NCBI GenBank assembly: GCA_031002005.1
Contig: CM061914.1
Coordinates: forward strand, 11,332,148 to 11,396,147
From: Vandiemenella viatica
Lineage: Eukaryota > Arthropoda > Insecta > Orthoptera > Morabidae
Direction of reading: 5' to 3'
DNA length: 64,000 nucleotides
Position numbers and translations under genes: made by a program. Position 1 is the first letter of the stretch. Each line of letters begins with the position of its first letter. This document shows, one piece after another, positions 9,972 to 21,420 of this stretch. The notes below the pieces were generated by a model. That model did not search any database, was not told the DNA's origin, and saw only the letters and a program-made list of their open reading frames with translations.

Positions 9972-12513
9972 TAGGGTTCGGATCTTTAGGACACAAAAAA
10001 TCGCGAAACATGCAGGCAAATATGACCTTAAAAATGGGTAAATATGACCTAAAAGAGACAAAATATGACCAAACATTAAATTTTTTATTCATTAAAAATG
10101 CTGAAATGTACATAATTTATTTTATGTAGCTGTGTCGCTTGCAAGTAGACAGCATAATTTGCTTCTATGCACTCACTGTACGATTGGCAAATTAATTTTA
10201 TTTAAAGTTATTTTCTTGTTCCTGTAAAGAATGGATTACTAGAATTTTACTTTTAAAAATGGAAATTTACTATACATTTGTTGCGAATTAGTGTACATAC
10301 CATTTTTTATTCTTGTTTGATGCCAGCATTGCAGTATATCACCACATGCATCTTCAAAATCTCGAAGAGGAATTTTCTCCGGTTGTCACTTAAAACTGTC
10401 TTGTAGTTCGACATCGCAAGATGTGACGGGAGCGTACTTAAACAGAGTCAGGTCACTGCAATTTAATTGTGGGTCGTCTTCAGTCAAAACAGATTCGCCA
10501 CCATGTAAATTTTCACTAATTTTACAAATTGTTTTATATCCTTTATTCCCACACAACACTTTATCGAATTTGTTTTTCAGCAAACTAGCCACACTGCCCC
10601 CTGCTTGGCCTATTTCGGTTTCCACACTTTTAACGACCGCCAAACTTTCATTCAGTTCTAGACCAATTTTTTCAAGACGCGAAATTGCAGTTGTGATACC
10701 TGAAAAACTTGACTTTATGTACGCCAAATTTCTGAACAAATTACTGGAAAAGAGTTCTTGGACAATTTTTATGGAAGATGCTTCACTGCTATCAAAATTA
10801 GAAACTATTTTCCGTATGTTTTCATAATATTCACAGTAATAGCTAACTGCATCGAGCCATGTGCCCCAACGAGTAAGTACTGGTTGTGGTGGAAGAGGGA
10901 TGGAAGGTGCGTCTTCTTTAAATTTTGCCACTCTCATTGGAGCTTTAACAAAAATCTTTTTTACATTTCATATTAACCTATCAACATCAGGGAAATTTAG
11001 TCTTACTTCCTCGGCAACTCTATGTAATCCATGAGCGAGACAGGTTAAATGCACCATCGAAGGATACAACATCTTCAGACATTTCCCAGCCTTTACCATG
11101 TACGGCGCAGCGTCGGTCACAAATAGTAAGACATGTTCTCGCTTAACTTCACCGCTCCATAACAGTTTCATAGCGTTGTCGAAACGGACGGCAATTGTTG
11201 AATGGTTTACTGATTCAAGAGCTTCACAGTCCAGTAAAAATATATCACCCGGTCTGTCAGAAAGTAGGGTTCCAACGATAACATTTACAACGTATCTCCC
11301 ACAAGCATCAGTACTTTCATCCATTGATACCCAGATCTTATTGGTGCCTATCTTAGTTCTGATTGCCTGCAATACATTTTCATAACAAGACGGTAAATAG
11401 TTCTTCCTCAATGTGGATTCGGTTGGAATCGTCTGTGTTGTGTATTTCTCCAAGAACGATTTGAAATGCTCATTGTTCACTTTATTAAGTGGGATGTTGG
11501 TTGATACCATCATTTCATAGAGTTCTTTAGAAAAAATTGATAATTTGGAAGACGACGAAGCTGTAGATGTATCCAAGAAAAGTCGCTGTTTGCTTTGCCG
11601 AGTTGAATGTCGTATTACGTTATTCTTGTGTCTTGATGTATTGCAGTGCTGCTGCACATGAAATCGCTTTGTTGCATTCACTTTAGTTTCACATAATTTA
11701 CAGAAAAGAACTCTTTCATCTGTGCTAAAATACTCCTCTCCAAATTCCTTTACGTAACTCCGTAACTTTACACTTTCAGAAAGTTTTGTTTTCGGCATGG
11801 CGGTACTCACTGATCCACTGCAGATTTAACACTGGTTCAGGATTATTTTCAAAAGCATTGGTGACAGTGCGTGAGTGGCTGAAGGCTTTGTGTTTGTTTC
11901 GACGCGGAGAGTCTGGTATGTGGGGAATACCTGACCCAGGTAGGGACGGGTTTCCCGTTAAGCAGCAGTTTCGCCGTACTGAATCATAGGAAGACAATTG
12001 ATTTCTCTCAACTCATCGGTGGGTCACTGCAGTGGACTCAATTCCCGCGATACCGTCGGAAGTGAGACATTGATTGACGCGGCTCGACACAGGCATGCTG
12101 CTGCTGCATAGTCGAATTTAAAAAGCGGGCGGAACATTAACGTTTAGAGAGTGAGAATAATTTATAACTTTAATTCTTGGCTGGTGGATTCTGAACAATT
12201 TAGTTACAATTAGTTTCGTTTCTTTCTCCAATGTATAACAGGAATATATATGTCTCTGAATAATTATCTTAATTTCTTTTCATCTACAACTTCTATCAAA
12301 AATTACCAGTTTTTTTCTCAAAATATGATCATATGACCATAAAAATTGCTGAAATATGACCATAATTAGGAAAATGGCCCAAATATGCATTTATAGGCTA
12401 AATAAAATACATTTAAATACAATCAGAAACGTCGAATCAGTGTTTATTTCTGCATTTCAGGTCAAAAAGAAGGCAGGAAAAAAATATGACTTTTCCTAAA
12501 GATCCGAACCCTA
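9972..12513 (-). mobile_element. hAT transposon with transposase gene
   Basis: The 2542-bp element is flanked by a perfect 8-bp duplication GTGATAAG (9964-9971, 12514-12521). Both ends carry the same perfect 20-bp inverted repeat, TAGGGTTCGGATCTTTAGGA. Copies of AAATATGACC and close variants crowd the first ~120 bp and the last ~200 bp, as expected of subterminal transposase-binding sites. The transposase lies on the - strand. Identical TIRs and TSDs suggest recent activity even though the gene is broken. Confidence 0.93.
10307..11810 (-). pseudogene. hAT transposase (BED finger, DUF659-like), two lesions
   Basis: N-terminus: MPKTKLSESVKL starts at 11798 (an upstream Met is at 11810). A BED-type zinc finger follows (CKLCETKVN then HVQQHCNTSRHKN). 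The core has WVSMDESTDACGRYVVN, with the first catalytic-type Asp, then VTDAAPYM and HLTCLAHGLHRVAE, then TRWGTWLDAVSYYCEYY. Lesions: an in-frame TGA at 10968-10970, and a small deletion plus frameshift near 10390-10405 that removes the VERSFS part of the C-terminal hAT dimerisation motif. The rest, SDNRRKFLFEILKMH, then reads in another frame to a stop at 10307-10309. About 500 codons in total, close to normal for this hAT branch. Dead but recently so. Confidence 0.88.
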
Positions 12514-12521
12514 GTGATAAG

Positions 12522-13129
12522 CCTCCCACATGAAAGTTTTATGACTGTACAGTATTCCACATTTCAACAAAACGCACAACACACATACTATAAAAAGCCA
12601 GATAAACAAAACTACTTTGCAGATTAAGTTGATACCTGATGATGCTATGGAGTCATGTGTACCAACATCATCAAAAGCAATACATTGATACCAATGCCAT
12701 TTTTGTGCCAGACTAAGTACTTTCCATCTTACCATAGTTTATTAAGTTTTCTAAAAGAAATTATTACTACAAGCAATTTGCATGTTTTGGCCCCACGTAA
12801 TAATCAAAAACATATAGTGTATCAGTAACCCCTAAATATCAATAATAAACAAATTTATCAAAAATATTTACTTTGGTTCACATTTTGTAAACAATTTTGA
12901 ATCCAAAACACAACTTTCACATGAACAGAGCTGTGGCCATAGTTGGTTTGGTAATAAACTGTGTTTGGTTGGACATTCTGTGTAAATTGTGGGGAAAGGT
13001 TTCAAAGTCCTGCATCTATTGTAAAGGGTATGTATCAGAGAATTGAACGAAAATGTCCAAGACTTTTTGTGAATGTGAAAGGATAGTGCAGTCGCTTTTA
13101 TTTGCAGAAATCCTCTCTCTCGTATATAA
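12522..13129. other. Unassigned, right flank of the hAT
   Basis: Possible continuation of the old mariner that the hAT split, but I can align nothing in it with confidence. Confidence 0.35.
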
Positions 13130-13235
13130 TATCTGAATAGGAGAATAACCACCACTTATGAAAGATGAAGCAACCTTCATTTGCTGTGGCGTCAAAACAC
13201 AGAAAAACACATACACACAAAGAGTGCTGAAATTT
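13130..13235. repeat. Snap-back repeat fragment
   Basis: Shares AATAACCACCACTTAT and a GCTGTGGCGTCAAAACA...ACACACAAAGAGTG stretch with inverted sequence at 38015-38075 and with arms near 38260 and 38520. Member of a palindromic repeat family of unknown class. Confidence 0.5.
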
Positions 13236-13259
13236 TCAAGTTCATAATCCTTCTTGAGC

Positions 13260-14310
13260 AATAAAATGAGGTGCTGTTAGCCGACTCCTGACTGTCATAC
13301 CCCAGGGCTTCATCTCAGCATCTACCAAGGAAAACAAATATTACAAGTTTGATCTACCCATCTGTTTGCTGCATACTCCTGTAACTGTTTGCCATCATCT
13401 TTTCCTTCAATGATCATTTCTTTTAGGTTGTTACATCTTTTCTGATAATGTGATCAAAAAATATTTTCTGTTCCACAAGCTTTATAGGCAGTTTCCCATA
13501 CTCAATTCATGGATGACTGCTGCCAGTAGCAAATTTTGCAGACATTTTATATGACTTTTGTCGTTAGCATTCACTGTCTTGAGTTTCACAGCTTGTAAGT
13601 GATTGAACTTATATCTTCTGTGTGTTGATAGTCTTTGCCATATCTTGCATAGCTTCTATATAGCTGTGAGTCCCAGAAAAAAGTGCCTCTTGATATCATT
13701 TTTCCAGTCTCAAGTGTAATTTGCTTCAGACCCAGACAAATGAACTAAATAAATCTTTGAAGGTTACCCCATCACTCAGTACTCTCTTGCCACTTTTGTT
13801 ATATAATCAGTTTTTGAGAGGGAGGCCTACAGTTTCTACAACAAAAGGTTGGTAACACAGAAATAACAACACACACTAATATCTGTAAAAATTTTGGGCA
13901 AAGCCCATCATCAGCAGGAGTGACATAGTTCTGTGTCAATCCTTCCTATTGAAGAAAGGTTTAACCTTAAAATTTTATATCTGTCTGTTTTTTTTTCCGT
14001 GCCACAGTCAGTTTTGTTTTACTTCAACTTATCTGCATGCCAAGTAATGATACTTTCAAATTTGTATTCACTTTATTATTAAATTAAGTTCCTTTACATT
14101 GTTTGCTTAAAGAGTGGTATCGTCTGCAAAAAAATAGGCTGTACAGTGTCTTCCCATTTACAGGGTAGTATTTTATTCCCATTAACAGAATTTTCCAGCC
14201 ATTTTTGGCAACTCACATGATGTATTCTTTGTAATTGGTAAACATTGAGGAGGCAGGATGGATCCTTCTTTCACCCCTATAGAAACTCTAACGGGCAACA
14301 ATAATTGCTG
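13260..14310 (-). pseudogene. Degraded non-LTR reverse transcriptase
   Basis: The - strand shows a GVKEGSILPP-like stretch near 14250-14280 and YFFADDTT at about 14111-14134, the RT catalytic YADD-type block. Around these the frame is destroyed. A snap-back hairpin (13892-13914) is embedded in the region, so it is composite. Clade cannot be told. Confidence 0.45.
13892..13914 (-). other. CTGATGA-stem hairpin
   Basis: The - strand reads CTGATGA, stem TGGGC, loop TTT, stem GCCCA, then AAAT. See the finding on recurrent hammerhead-like hairpins. Confidence 0.5.
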
Positions 14311-14359
14311 TTGACTTAGTTTAACGAAGTTTTTCTTGTAAAAGTATCTTTATCAGTAA

Positions 14360-14583
14360 AGCAATATGAGTTCTGGCCTTGCGTTCAGGAGGATGCATGT
14401 TTGAATCCCCATCCGGCCATCCAGATTTTAGTTTACCACAGTTTTGCGAAATCACTGCAGGCGAATGCTGGAAAGGTTTCTTCAAAAGGTCTTTGCCAAA
14501 TTCCTTCCGATTCCCTGCCCCCAGTCCTTTCTCATCTCTAATTACCTCAATGAGGTGTAAAGGCATACGAAAAAAAAAAAAAA
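14360..14583 (+). mobile_element. tRNA-derived SINE (main family)
   Basis: Family body with a degraded B-box (GTTTGAATCCCC), CATCCAGATTTTAG, GCAGGCGAATGCTGG and a CTCTAATTACCTC block, ending in ~14 A. Older than the copy at 2265. Confidence 0.8.
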
Positions 14584-15855
14584 GATGCTGCACTCATTTC
14601 TTCCAGAACAGAGAAATTATAATAGATTAAGGAGCTTTATTAGGTGACTGTATGAGCGAAGATAGTGGGGGGTGTATATAAAGGTTACATTGCTGACAGG
14701 ACATGGATGGATATTGGATGAAACATTAGGTGACTTATGTGGAAGTGAAACTGATACTATGATAATAAATTAGCACTTGATTTGTGAGTAAGATAATTTG
14801 GAAGAGTGGGGTGGAGGCTGGACAGAATTACTGAGCAAGATGCATAACATTTTACCTCCGACAATGGAAGAATTTATAGTTAATATTTATCTAATGCATA
14901 AGTGTATAGGTGAGTTGCCATTGGTACATTAGCTCTATTAAAATTAATTAATAGTAATGATCAGCTAACCTCTCTTCTCTACAAAATTGGATTGTACACA
15001 CCTAATTCCCAGTTCTTAAGTAAATTATTTTTGAAGACATGAAGGAATTTTAGCAATTAGACAACCACATTTTGAAGGAGCTTACTATAATGATGGAGTC
15101 GAAAGTGAGAAGCTCAAGTTTTATATTTGATAAAAAGATTTGTGAGGGCCAGGAGTGGATGACATGAGCTTTGCTACAAGGAAGATAAAGTGGACTTATC
15201 ACAGTTAACTGCTCCCTGTGTGTGTTTACAATTCACCCTAATGTTTCCACACAGATTATGTATATTTAAGCATGCTAGGATTGCCTGGCTCATGGCAACT
15301 AGGAATCAAAACAAAGATTGAAAACATCTCAGATGGCTGTTAATTGTAATGGCTGAAAGGAAAAGCAAAGATATCTTTGAAGAGAGAAATAAAAATTACT
15401 AAAAAAATAATAAAGAAGAAACTAAAATTCTCAATTCAGTGACTAGGTGTGTGGCAGAGATTTCAAATTCCAGCATTGCCTCACCTCTACCTTTTACTCT
15501 GCTTTCTTGGAACATGTGAATATATCATGGTTGCTTGCTGCTCAAGATTTTATACTAAGCTCTAGTTGTCATTCCTGTTAGGATTTGTGGGTTAGCTTAA
15601 TATGCTCGCTGCTGGTCACTTGAGGAGGTGTTGATAGTTAATTCTGTGCCATAGAAATGGGGTTTTCCCATAAGCCAACTTTATAAAACAAATATGATTT
15701 AAAAGTGGCAATAAAACATGATTAGGTGTACCATAATTATTATTATTTTTATTTGTATAATATTTTATATAATTTTTTCAATATATATTTTTATAATTTT
15801 TTTTCAATATATATTTAGATCTAATTACATTTTGTTCTTCCCACCAACCAGAAAT
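14584..15855. other. Unassigned
   Basis: No coding motif, repeat end or tRNA-like box recognised. 15720-15840 is very AT-rich (short T-run/ATAT repeats). Confidence 0.45.
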
Positions 15856-15859
15856 TAGT

Positions 15860-16125
15860 TTGGATATTTATTTTTGCTCAGGTATGAGCTCTGATTCACT
15901 GCCCCACTACTTTTCCGATGTTTAAATTTACCCCTACCATTTTCTTGACCGGCGGTCTTTCTGTGAGGCAGTCTCCGGCTGCACCCACCTCCCATAATGT
16001 TCTCTTGTTGACGAAGGGTTTTTTCCACGAAAATTTCTTTATTATTTGTGTTTGTGTCTTTTCTGTGTGTTCGCACCCCACATACATCATCTAAAGGTAA
16101 GTGGTGGCTCATTTCCCTATCCTAA
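15860..16125. repeat. Snap-back / Penelope-end-like repeat
   Basis: Contains TTGACGAAGGG, loop, then CCACGAAAATTTC at 16008-16035 and GGTAAGTGGTGGCTCATTTC near 16096-16115. Both are shared with the repeat at 38845-39030, where they read TTGATAAAGGG...CCCAAAAATTTCC. Such hairpin-bearing palindromes often border Penelope-like elements, but no RT is attached here. Confidence 0.5.
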
Positions 16126-16139
16126 TTTGATACTAATTA

Positions 16140-17480
16140 CTAAGTAATATTTAGGCCTTACCTGCTGGAATATCTTGACAACGCGCGATCGCGTGGTAGA
16201 CATTAGAGGTAAAATTATTTCCTAGATGTCATATTACACGCTTGGGTGTGATGTATAAAAATTAAACAAAATAATGAAAACAAGTGACAAAATACATTAT
16301 CTTTGTATGATACGTTACTTCTAACAAATATTTAATATAGAAAATTATTATAAACCAGCAATAAAGCCATCAAAAATGACAGGTTTAATAGAGTGTAATG
16401 ATAATTTATTTCTCTGCAATTGCTTAACTAAATAGAATTGTTATAAAATAATGCTCATTGTTATTTATCCTCCCCTGAGCTGTAAAAGATGTTTGTTGTC
16501 AACTTGCTCCAGGATGCATTTCAGCCTAACCCCAACTCCGCTAATATTGCCGCTACAAAAGCAAAGTTTCAATCACACGCAAATTAATACATTCCTGGTA
16601 TTGCATGTCAGTGTCATCATGCATCACAATCCCAAATCTTCACAGGTTCTTACACCTTTCTTATTACTTGTGTTGAAGATCGATGTTTTAACGGCAGACA
16701 CAGCGTACATTGGCTGAAATAATGACCCCAGTGAAAACAAAGGTTGCTAAAAATAAATCTTAACAACTTACGCTATGCTGTGTAACATTTAATTGTGGTT
16801 TAGGCTACTTAGATCGCAATTATTTTGGAACTTCTTTCATTCAAACCATGCAATGATTTCAATAAAAAAACTGATGATATACCAATTTAAATGAAATACA
16901 CACCTTTCCTCAACTGTTCTGACAATTAATTTCTTATCAGTTGCTTAACTAAATAGAATTGTTATAAAATAAAATTCAATGTAATTCCTCATGCCTTGCA
17001 CTGTAACAAAAAGTTTCCGTTTCCATCCGGGTCCAGGTTGCATTTCAACCTAACCACATACTATTCTAATCTTGCCACCAGAAAAACAATACTGGCGATG
17101 AGGCATTGCAAGATATTGCAATAGGTATGAAAAGTAGTGCATGGAAGGGAAAAGATGACCATGACCACAAGCTGGCACTCGATTTCAGGCACAAGGGTGT
17201 GGGAAGATTCTCTTTTTTAGATAAGGGTGTCAGGGATTGGAATGAGTTATAAAGAGAAATGATGAATAATTTAACGAAAACTTTGAAAGATTTAAAGATA
17301 AAATTTGTAGGGGGCAAATGTAGGTGGGTGCAGGATAGGGGGAAGATGGGTGTGTAGGGAAATTGCCACCGGAGCCTGTGCTCCATTGCAATTAAATTAA
17401 ATCTCACGCATATTAATACATGTACTGTATCGCATTTTAGTGGAAATAATGCATCACTATATAAATTTGGGCTCTAAGAT
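16140..17480 (+). repeat. Helitron-like internal tandem repeat (2 units)
   Basis: Two units about 520 bp apart begin with TTGCTTAACTAAATAGAATT (16421 and 16940). Each carries GGTCCAGG/CTCCAGG...GCATTTCAACCTAACC and GCTAATATTGCCGCTACAAA-like blocks. The same units occur in tandem inside the Helitron at 51820-56367 (near 52550 and 53010). The second unit is split by a LINE 3' end (17100-17402) and resumes at CTCACGCATATTAATACATG. I do not see Helitron ends here. Confidence 0.5.
17100..17402 (+). mobile_element. LINE 3' end, TTAAA-tailed family
   Basis: The translation of the + strand gives GKDDHDHKLALDFRHKGVGR and KGVRDWNEL, the RT C-terminal end found in the longer copy at 59835-60690. It is followed by the family 3' tail and AATTAAATTAAAT. 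5'-truncated and broken by stops. Confidence 0.8.
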
Positions 17481-17587
17481 AAACACTGGGACTCATAAAG
17501 GAATTATCCTTTTAATCTAAAAATTGTTACACACTTTCAATAGATTATACCGTTTAATGTGTATTGCTCTTGGAGCTGTAAAATATA
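17481..17587. other. Unassigned, left flank of Tc1
   Basis: AT-rich spacer ending in the TA target site of the Tc1 element. Confidence 0.4.
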
Positions 17588-18750
17588 CACTGAGGTGACA
17601 AAAGTAATGGGATACCCTGCTAATAGCATGTCGGTCCTCCGTTTGCCCGGCAAAGTGCAGCAACACAACGTGGCATGGACTCCACGAGTCATTGGAAGTC
17701 CTCTGGAGAAATATTGAGCCACGCAGCCTCTATAGACGCCCATGATTCTGAAAGTGTTGCTGGTGGAGGATTTTGTGCTTGAACTGATTTCTCAATTATG
17801 TCCCATAAATGTTAGATGGGATTCATGTCAGATGATCGTGGTAGCCAAATCATCCGCTGGAATTGTCCCGAATGTTCTTAAAACCAATCGTGAACAGTTA
17901 TGGCCTGGTGACATGGCGCATTGTCATCTTGGAAAATTCCATCGTTGTTTGTTTACATGAGGTACATGAATGGTTGCAAGTGTTCTCCCAGTAGCTGAAT
18001 GCTATGTAAACACAGCTCACACCATTATGGAGCCACCACCAGCTTGCACAGTGCCTTGTTGACAGCTTGGGTCCATGGCTTCATAGGGTCTGGGCCACAC
18101 TCGTACCCTTCCATCAGCTCTTACCAATCGAAATCATGACTCATCTGACCAAGCCACTTTTTTCCAGTCGTCTACGGTCCAACTGATATGGTCATGAGCC
18201 CCGGAGTGTCACTGTTGGCATTGTCGTGCTGTTAGTAATGGCACCCCAGTCGGTCTTCTGCTGCAATAGCCCATTAAAGCCAAATTTCGCCAGACTGTCC
18301 TAACGGACACGCCCGTTGGACGTCCCACATTCATTCTCGCGGTTAGTTCACGCCGTGTTGCTTGTCTGTTCACACTGACAAGTTTACGCAGGCATCACTG
18401 GTCACGCTCATTAAGCGTCGACGGTCACGCACTGCGTTGTCCATGATGGGAGGTTATGCCAGAATTAAGGCATTCTCGGGACACTCTTGACACTGTGGAT
18501 CTTAGAATGTTGAATTCTGTAACGATTTCCGAAATGGAATGTCCCATGCATCTAGCTCCAACTAGCATATGGCGTTCGAAATAAATCCGTTAATTCTCGT
18601 CGTGTGGCCATGATCAACCTTCTCACACGAAGCATTTGACCAGAAATGAAAGTCCTGCCCAGACACTGGCCATTTATACAATTAGTAAGCGACACTACTG
18701 TCATCTATATATTTGCATATTGCTATCCCATGACTTTTGTAATCTCAGTG
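17588..18750 (-). mobile_element. Tc1-like transposon A (complete ends, dead gene)
   Basis: A 1163-bp element between TA dinucleotides. Inverted ends: CACTGAGGTGACAAAAGTAA on the left and CACTGAGATTACAAAAGTCA on the right. The - strand retains Tc1 transposase pieces such as FQDDNAPCHQA near 17900-17945 (second catalytic Asp) and a DMGPKLSTRHCAS-like stretch, with many stops and frameshifts. The same family is abundant in several insect genomes as far as I recall. Non-functional copy. Confidence 0.88.
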
Positions 18751-19245
18751 TATACATACCTCACAAACTTCACTCAAAATGTGCTGTAACACAAACAACT
18801 GGGAAATGCTGTATAGTGAAGTAGAATGATGTTGCACACATTCTTTGAACAACATTATTTGGGAATATGTTGCTATCTTAGCCATAAAAATATATAAATA
18901 TGGAACAAATTACACACTAAAAACTGCAACAACTTTGAACCGTTAGTGAACGAAGGAATTTAGTTTTTATAGTTGAAATGCAACCTGTACCTAAATGGTG
19001 TTTTGTTCTTGTTGTTAAAGATAATTCGCTAGAAATTGGTCCACCTGATGTCCAAGAACCAAGTGTGAGTGAAGTGTTACAAAGAAATGTAATCAGTGGC
19101 ATAATCACTTCACTATTACAATGTTTGTTTTTCAACTCCTCAATTCTGCCACATAACGTATTACACAGCTTTTTGTTTAGTAATATTAGTTTTCTATTTC
19201 GAATCCATAATATGTCTTGTATTACTAGAGTTTTTTTCCTTACAG
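18751..19245. other. CMTR1 intron or 5' flank before first seen exon
   Basis: No repeat recognised. It ends in a good polypyrimidine tract and acceptor (TTTTTTTCCTTACAG, ending 19245). Confidence 0.6.
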
Positions 19246-19394
19246 CATTATCTGACAATGGGAGTCCAGAACACAGCCCACTTTCTGATCGTTTTCATTA
19301 CGAGTTAAGTGACGAGGATAAAAATCTGGCCTCAAAAATGGTGAAGGAGGCTAAGCCACAGGCTTTCATGGACAATAAGGCTAAGAAAATGATG
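19246..19394 (+). CDS. CMTR1: CMTR1 exon: acidic N-terminal tail
   Basis: First exon in view. It enters with two bases of a split codon, so the upstream intron is phase 1 and an earlier exon must exist. It encodes LSDNGSPEHSPLSD, FHYELSDEDKNLASKMV and ends at KKMM, just before the G-patch. Serine/acidic-rich tails of this kind precede the G-patch in animal CMTR1 and hold nuclear-targeting and CK2-type sites in other species; I see none that is certain here. The acceptor is the TACAG ending at 19245 and the donor is GTTAGT at 19395. An open frame extends upstream to an ATG at 18978, but it crosses the polypyrimidine tract and reads like intron. Confidence 0.88.
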
Positions 19395-19571
19395 GTTAGT
19401 ATAATGGGTTACCTGTATTTGGTTTTTGTTATTATTGAAAGGATTTTTTATGTTCAACACTGTTAGGAACCACGAAATTAAACAGAATAAGTTTGAGAGA
19501 TCAATTGACAATTATTCTGAAATTAAAAATGACTTTCTTTGTATACCAATGTGTGGCAAACATTTAAAGTA

Positions 19572-19656
19572 CTAATAATTATTATTTAATAAATACAACT
19601 GTTGTTGAATATTATTTACAGTTCTATTGGCATATTTATTAAATAATAATTATTAG
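19572..19656. repeat. 24-bp perfect inverted repeat
   Basis: 19572-19595 and 19633-19656 are perfect inverted complements (CTAATAATTATTATTTAATA plus 4 more bases), with a 37-bp loop. AT-rich. Could be the core of a very small MITE or chance in AT-rich DNA. Confidence 0.6.
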
Positions 19657-20935
19657 TTTAACAAGCAACTGTGGAAGAAATGGCCTACATAACCACATAT
19701 TTAAAGCACTATTGATTTTTAACTAATATATTCAGGCCATATTTACTTTCTCAAATTTCTTGCATTAATTCAGCAATTGTACACTGTGAAGTTAGACTGT
19801 AACTCTTGCTTCTTCCAACAGTAATGAATTCTCTGGTAATGACACCAATTTTAATAGTGTTTATTATTTTCTCATATCACAAATAAGTTTTGTCTAAAGT
19901 ATCTATTGTTTGTTGCCGAGATGCAGTATACACAAAGCACCTGCAGACAGCATTAATCACTGATTGTTTGAATCATCAAATGTGCCTGTCAAATAAATTT
20001 TCAAATAAAATTATGGATTTTGCAGTTGCATTAATAAGCTTCTGCCAAGAATTTGGTAGTATGATTGTCAGTTTGGTTCTGGGAAGGTATAGATCAACTA
20101 TCTTAGGAGCCTTGCAGTGTGTATTTAACATTATGTAAACCTTCCAGTTTGGCTAGGTGAACTTAGATTGAGGAAACACAACGAGGCCCTGCGTCTCAGC
20201 TGCCATCGATGGTCTCCATCTCTCTCATAAACTGCACATTTCACACATACACAAACCACTTATCATACACAGGACATGGTTACACAACAGTTCAGTACAT
20301 AATACCACCTGGCAGCGAGGGCATGTGGTGGTAAAACCAACGCGCCAAATTTGACCGTGCCAATGACGTGTAAAACTCATAGGGGGTGAACAAGAAGAAG
20401 ATATGTAGCATTCTATAATATTCGATACAAATGTAGCCAGATCTCTCTTTGTGTCTCACTACTGTGCTCTTTATCTCAATATTTAAATAACGACTCAGAT
20501 TTCAGTGGGGTTTTCTCGATTTTAAAGCTTATTTTTAGGGTTGAATTGTTTGGTATGTGTTATGTTTCAGTGTTGCAAGACACCAGAGGAGTAAACTAAA
20601 TTCTGAACGTATCACAACAAACATTAATAATGCAATACCAGCTAGATGTTACACGCATCGTAGAAATAATATGGCATTTATCAGTTCCTTCCTTAAATTT
20701 AGGACATGTAAGAGGCTTAGTGGGGATACAAATGACAGTAGGGGTCAGAGAGTGTTCCCTAACCATCTTAATATCTCTGTGCCCTCCATATTAATTGACT
20801 GATAACTGGGTTCCATGTCACACTAACTTGATATCCCAAGTATCTTTTGTGAGACCATTCTCAATGACATTCTTAATCATATTGTCCCAATAGTATTCTG
20901 TGTGGACTGTGATTCGTATCCTTGAAATCAAACCC
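19657..20935. other. CMTR1 intron, unassigned
   Basis: No recognisable coding or repeat signal. 20160-20400 is less AT-rich than its surroundings but matches nothing I know. Confidence 0.4.
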
Positions 20936-20939
20936 ATGT

Positions 20940-21420
20940 CTCTTCTCTAAATTGTGTGTAGGCACACACATCTTACTTGCTCAAGGAGCTATGAGACGGC
21001 CCGAGTCTCGTGCAGCTGGACGTCTGTCGAGTGTGGGCAGCAGTATGTCGGGAAGACAGTACGCTCTGTTTTCCGGCACTATCGAGTACGTGAGATGTGT
21101 GCTTTCGGTACTAGTTATACACAGCAAAGAGATGAGATTTGGGTTTGATTTTGAGACAGCATGAATGCTAGTCTGTCCAGAAGGATTCTGCAACACTGTG
21201 ATTAAAGAGGCTGTGGAGATCTGTCTAGTGGAAGATATTATTTACAGAGACAGTGAATATCAACTTAGTATGGCATGGAAATTGGTTCGATTTAATTATG
21301 AGGGAGGACACAAGAACCTGTTCTCCTTTACGGTTCCCACCACATTGTCCAACGTGCTCCACTATACTACTGGCCCTACCGTTTCTGCAATGAAAGGCAC
21401 TCTGCATACGTTACTATGAA
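20940..21420 (+). pseudogene. Penelope-like element fragment, family 1 (GIY-YIG region)
   Basis: The translation gives ECGQQYVGKTVRSVFRHYR, close to the GIY-YIG endonuclease motif that ends Penelope-like RTs (C.CG..YIGQT.RS...R), then IKEAVEICLVEDIIYRDSEY and QLSMAW. The copy at 32180-32650 has the same two blocks (ECGQRYVGLTVRSVFQR; IKEAVDIRLVKNIVNR). Frames are broken between blocks; RT upstream is absent. Confidence 0.65.

Noticed and set aside
10423..10827. A 134-codon + strand frame inside the hAT
   Set aside because: Shadow of the transposase on the other strand.
18978..19466. A 162-codon open frame from an ATG at 18978 through the first CMTR1 exon, as a complete first coding exon
   Set aside because: The part before 19246 reads like intron, crosses a strong polypyrimidine tract and AG, and shows nothing like a CMTR1 N-terminus; the part after 19394 is past a good donor.
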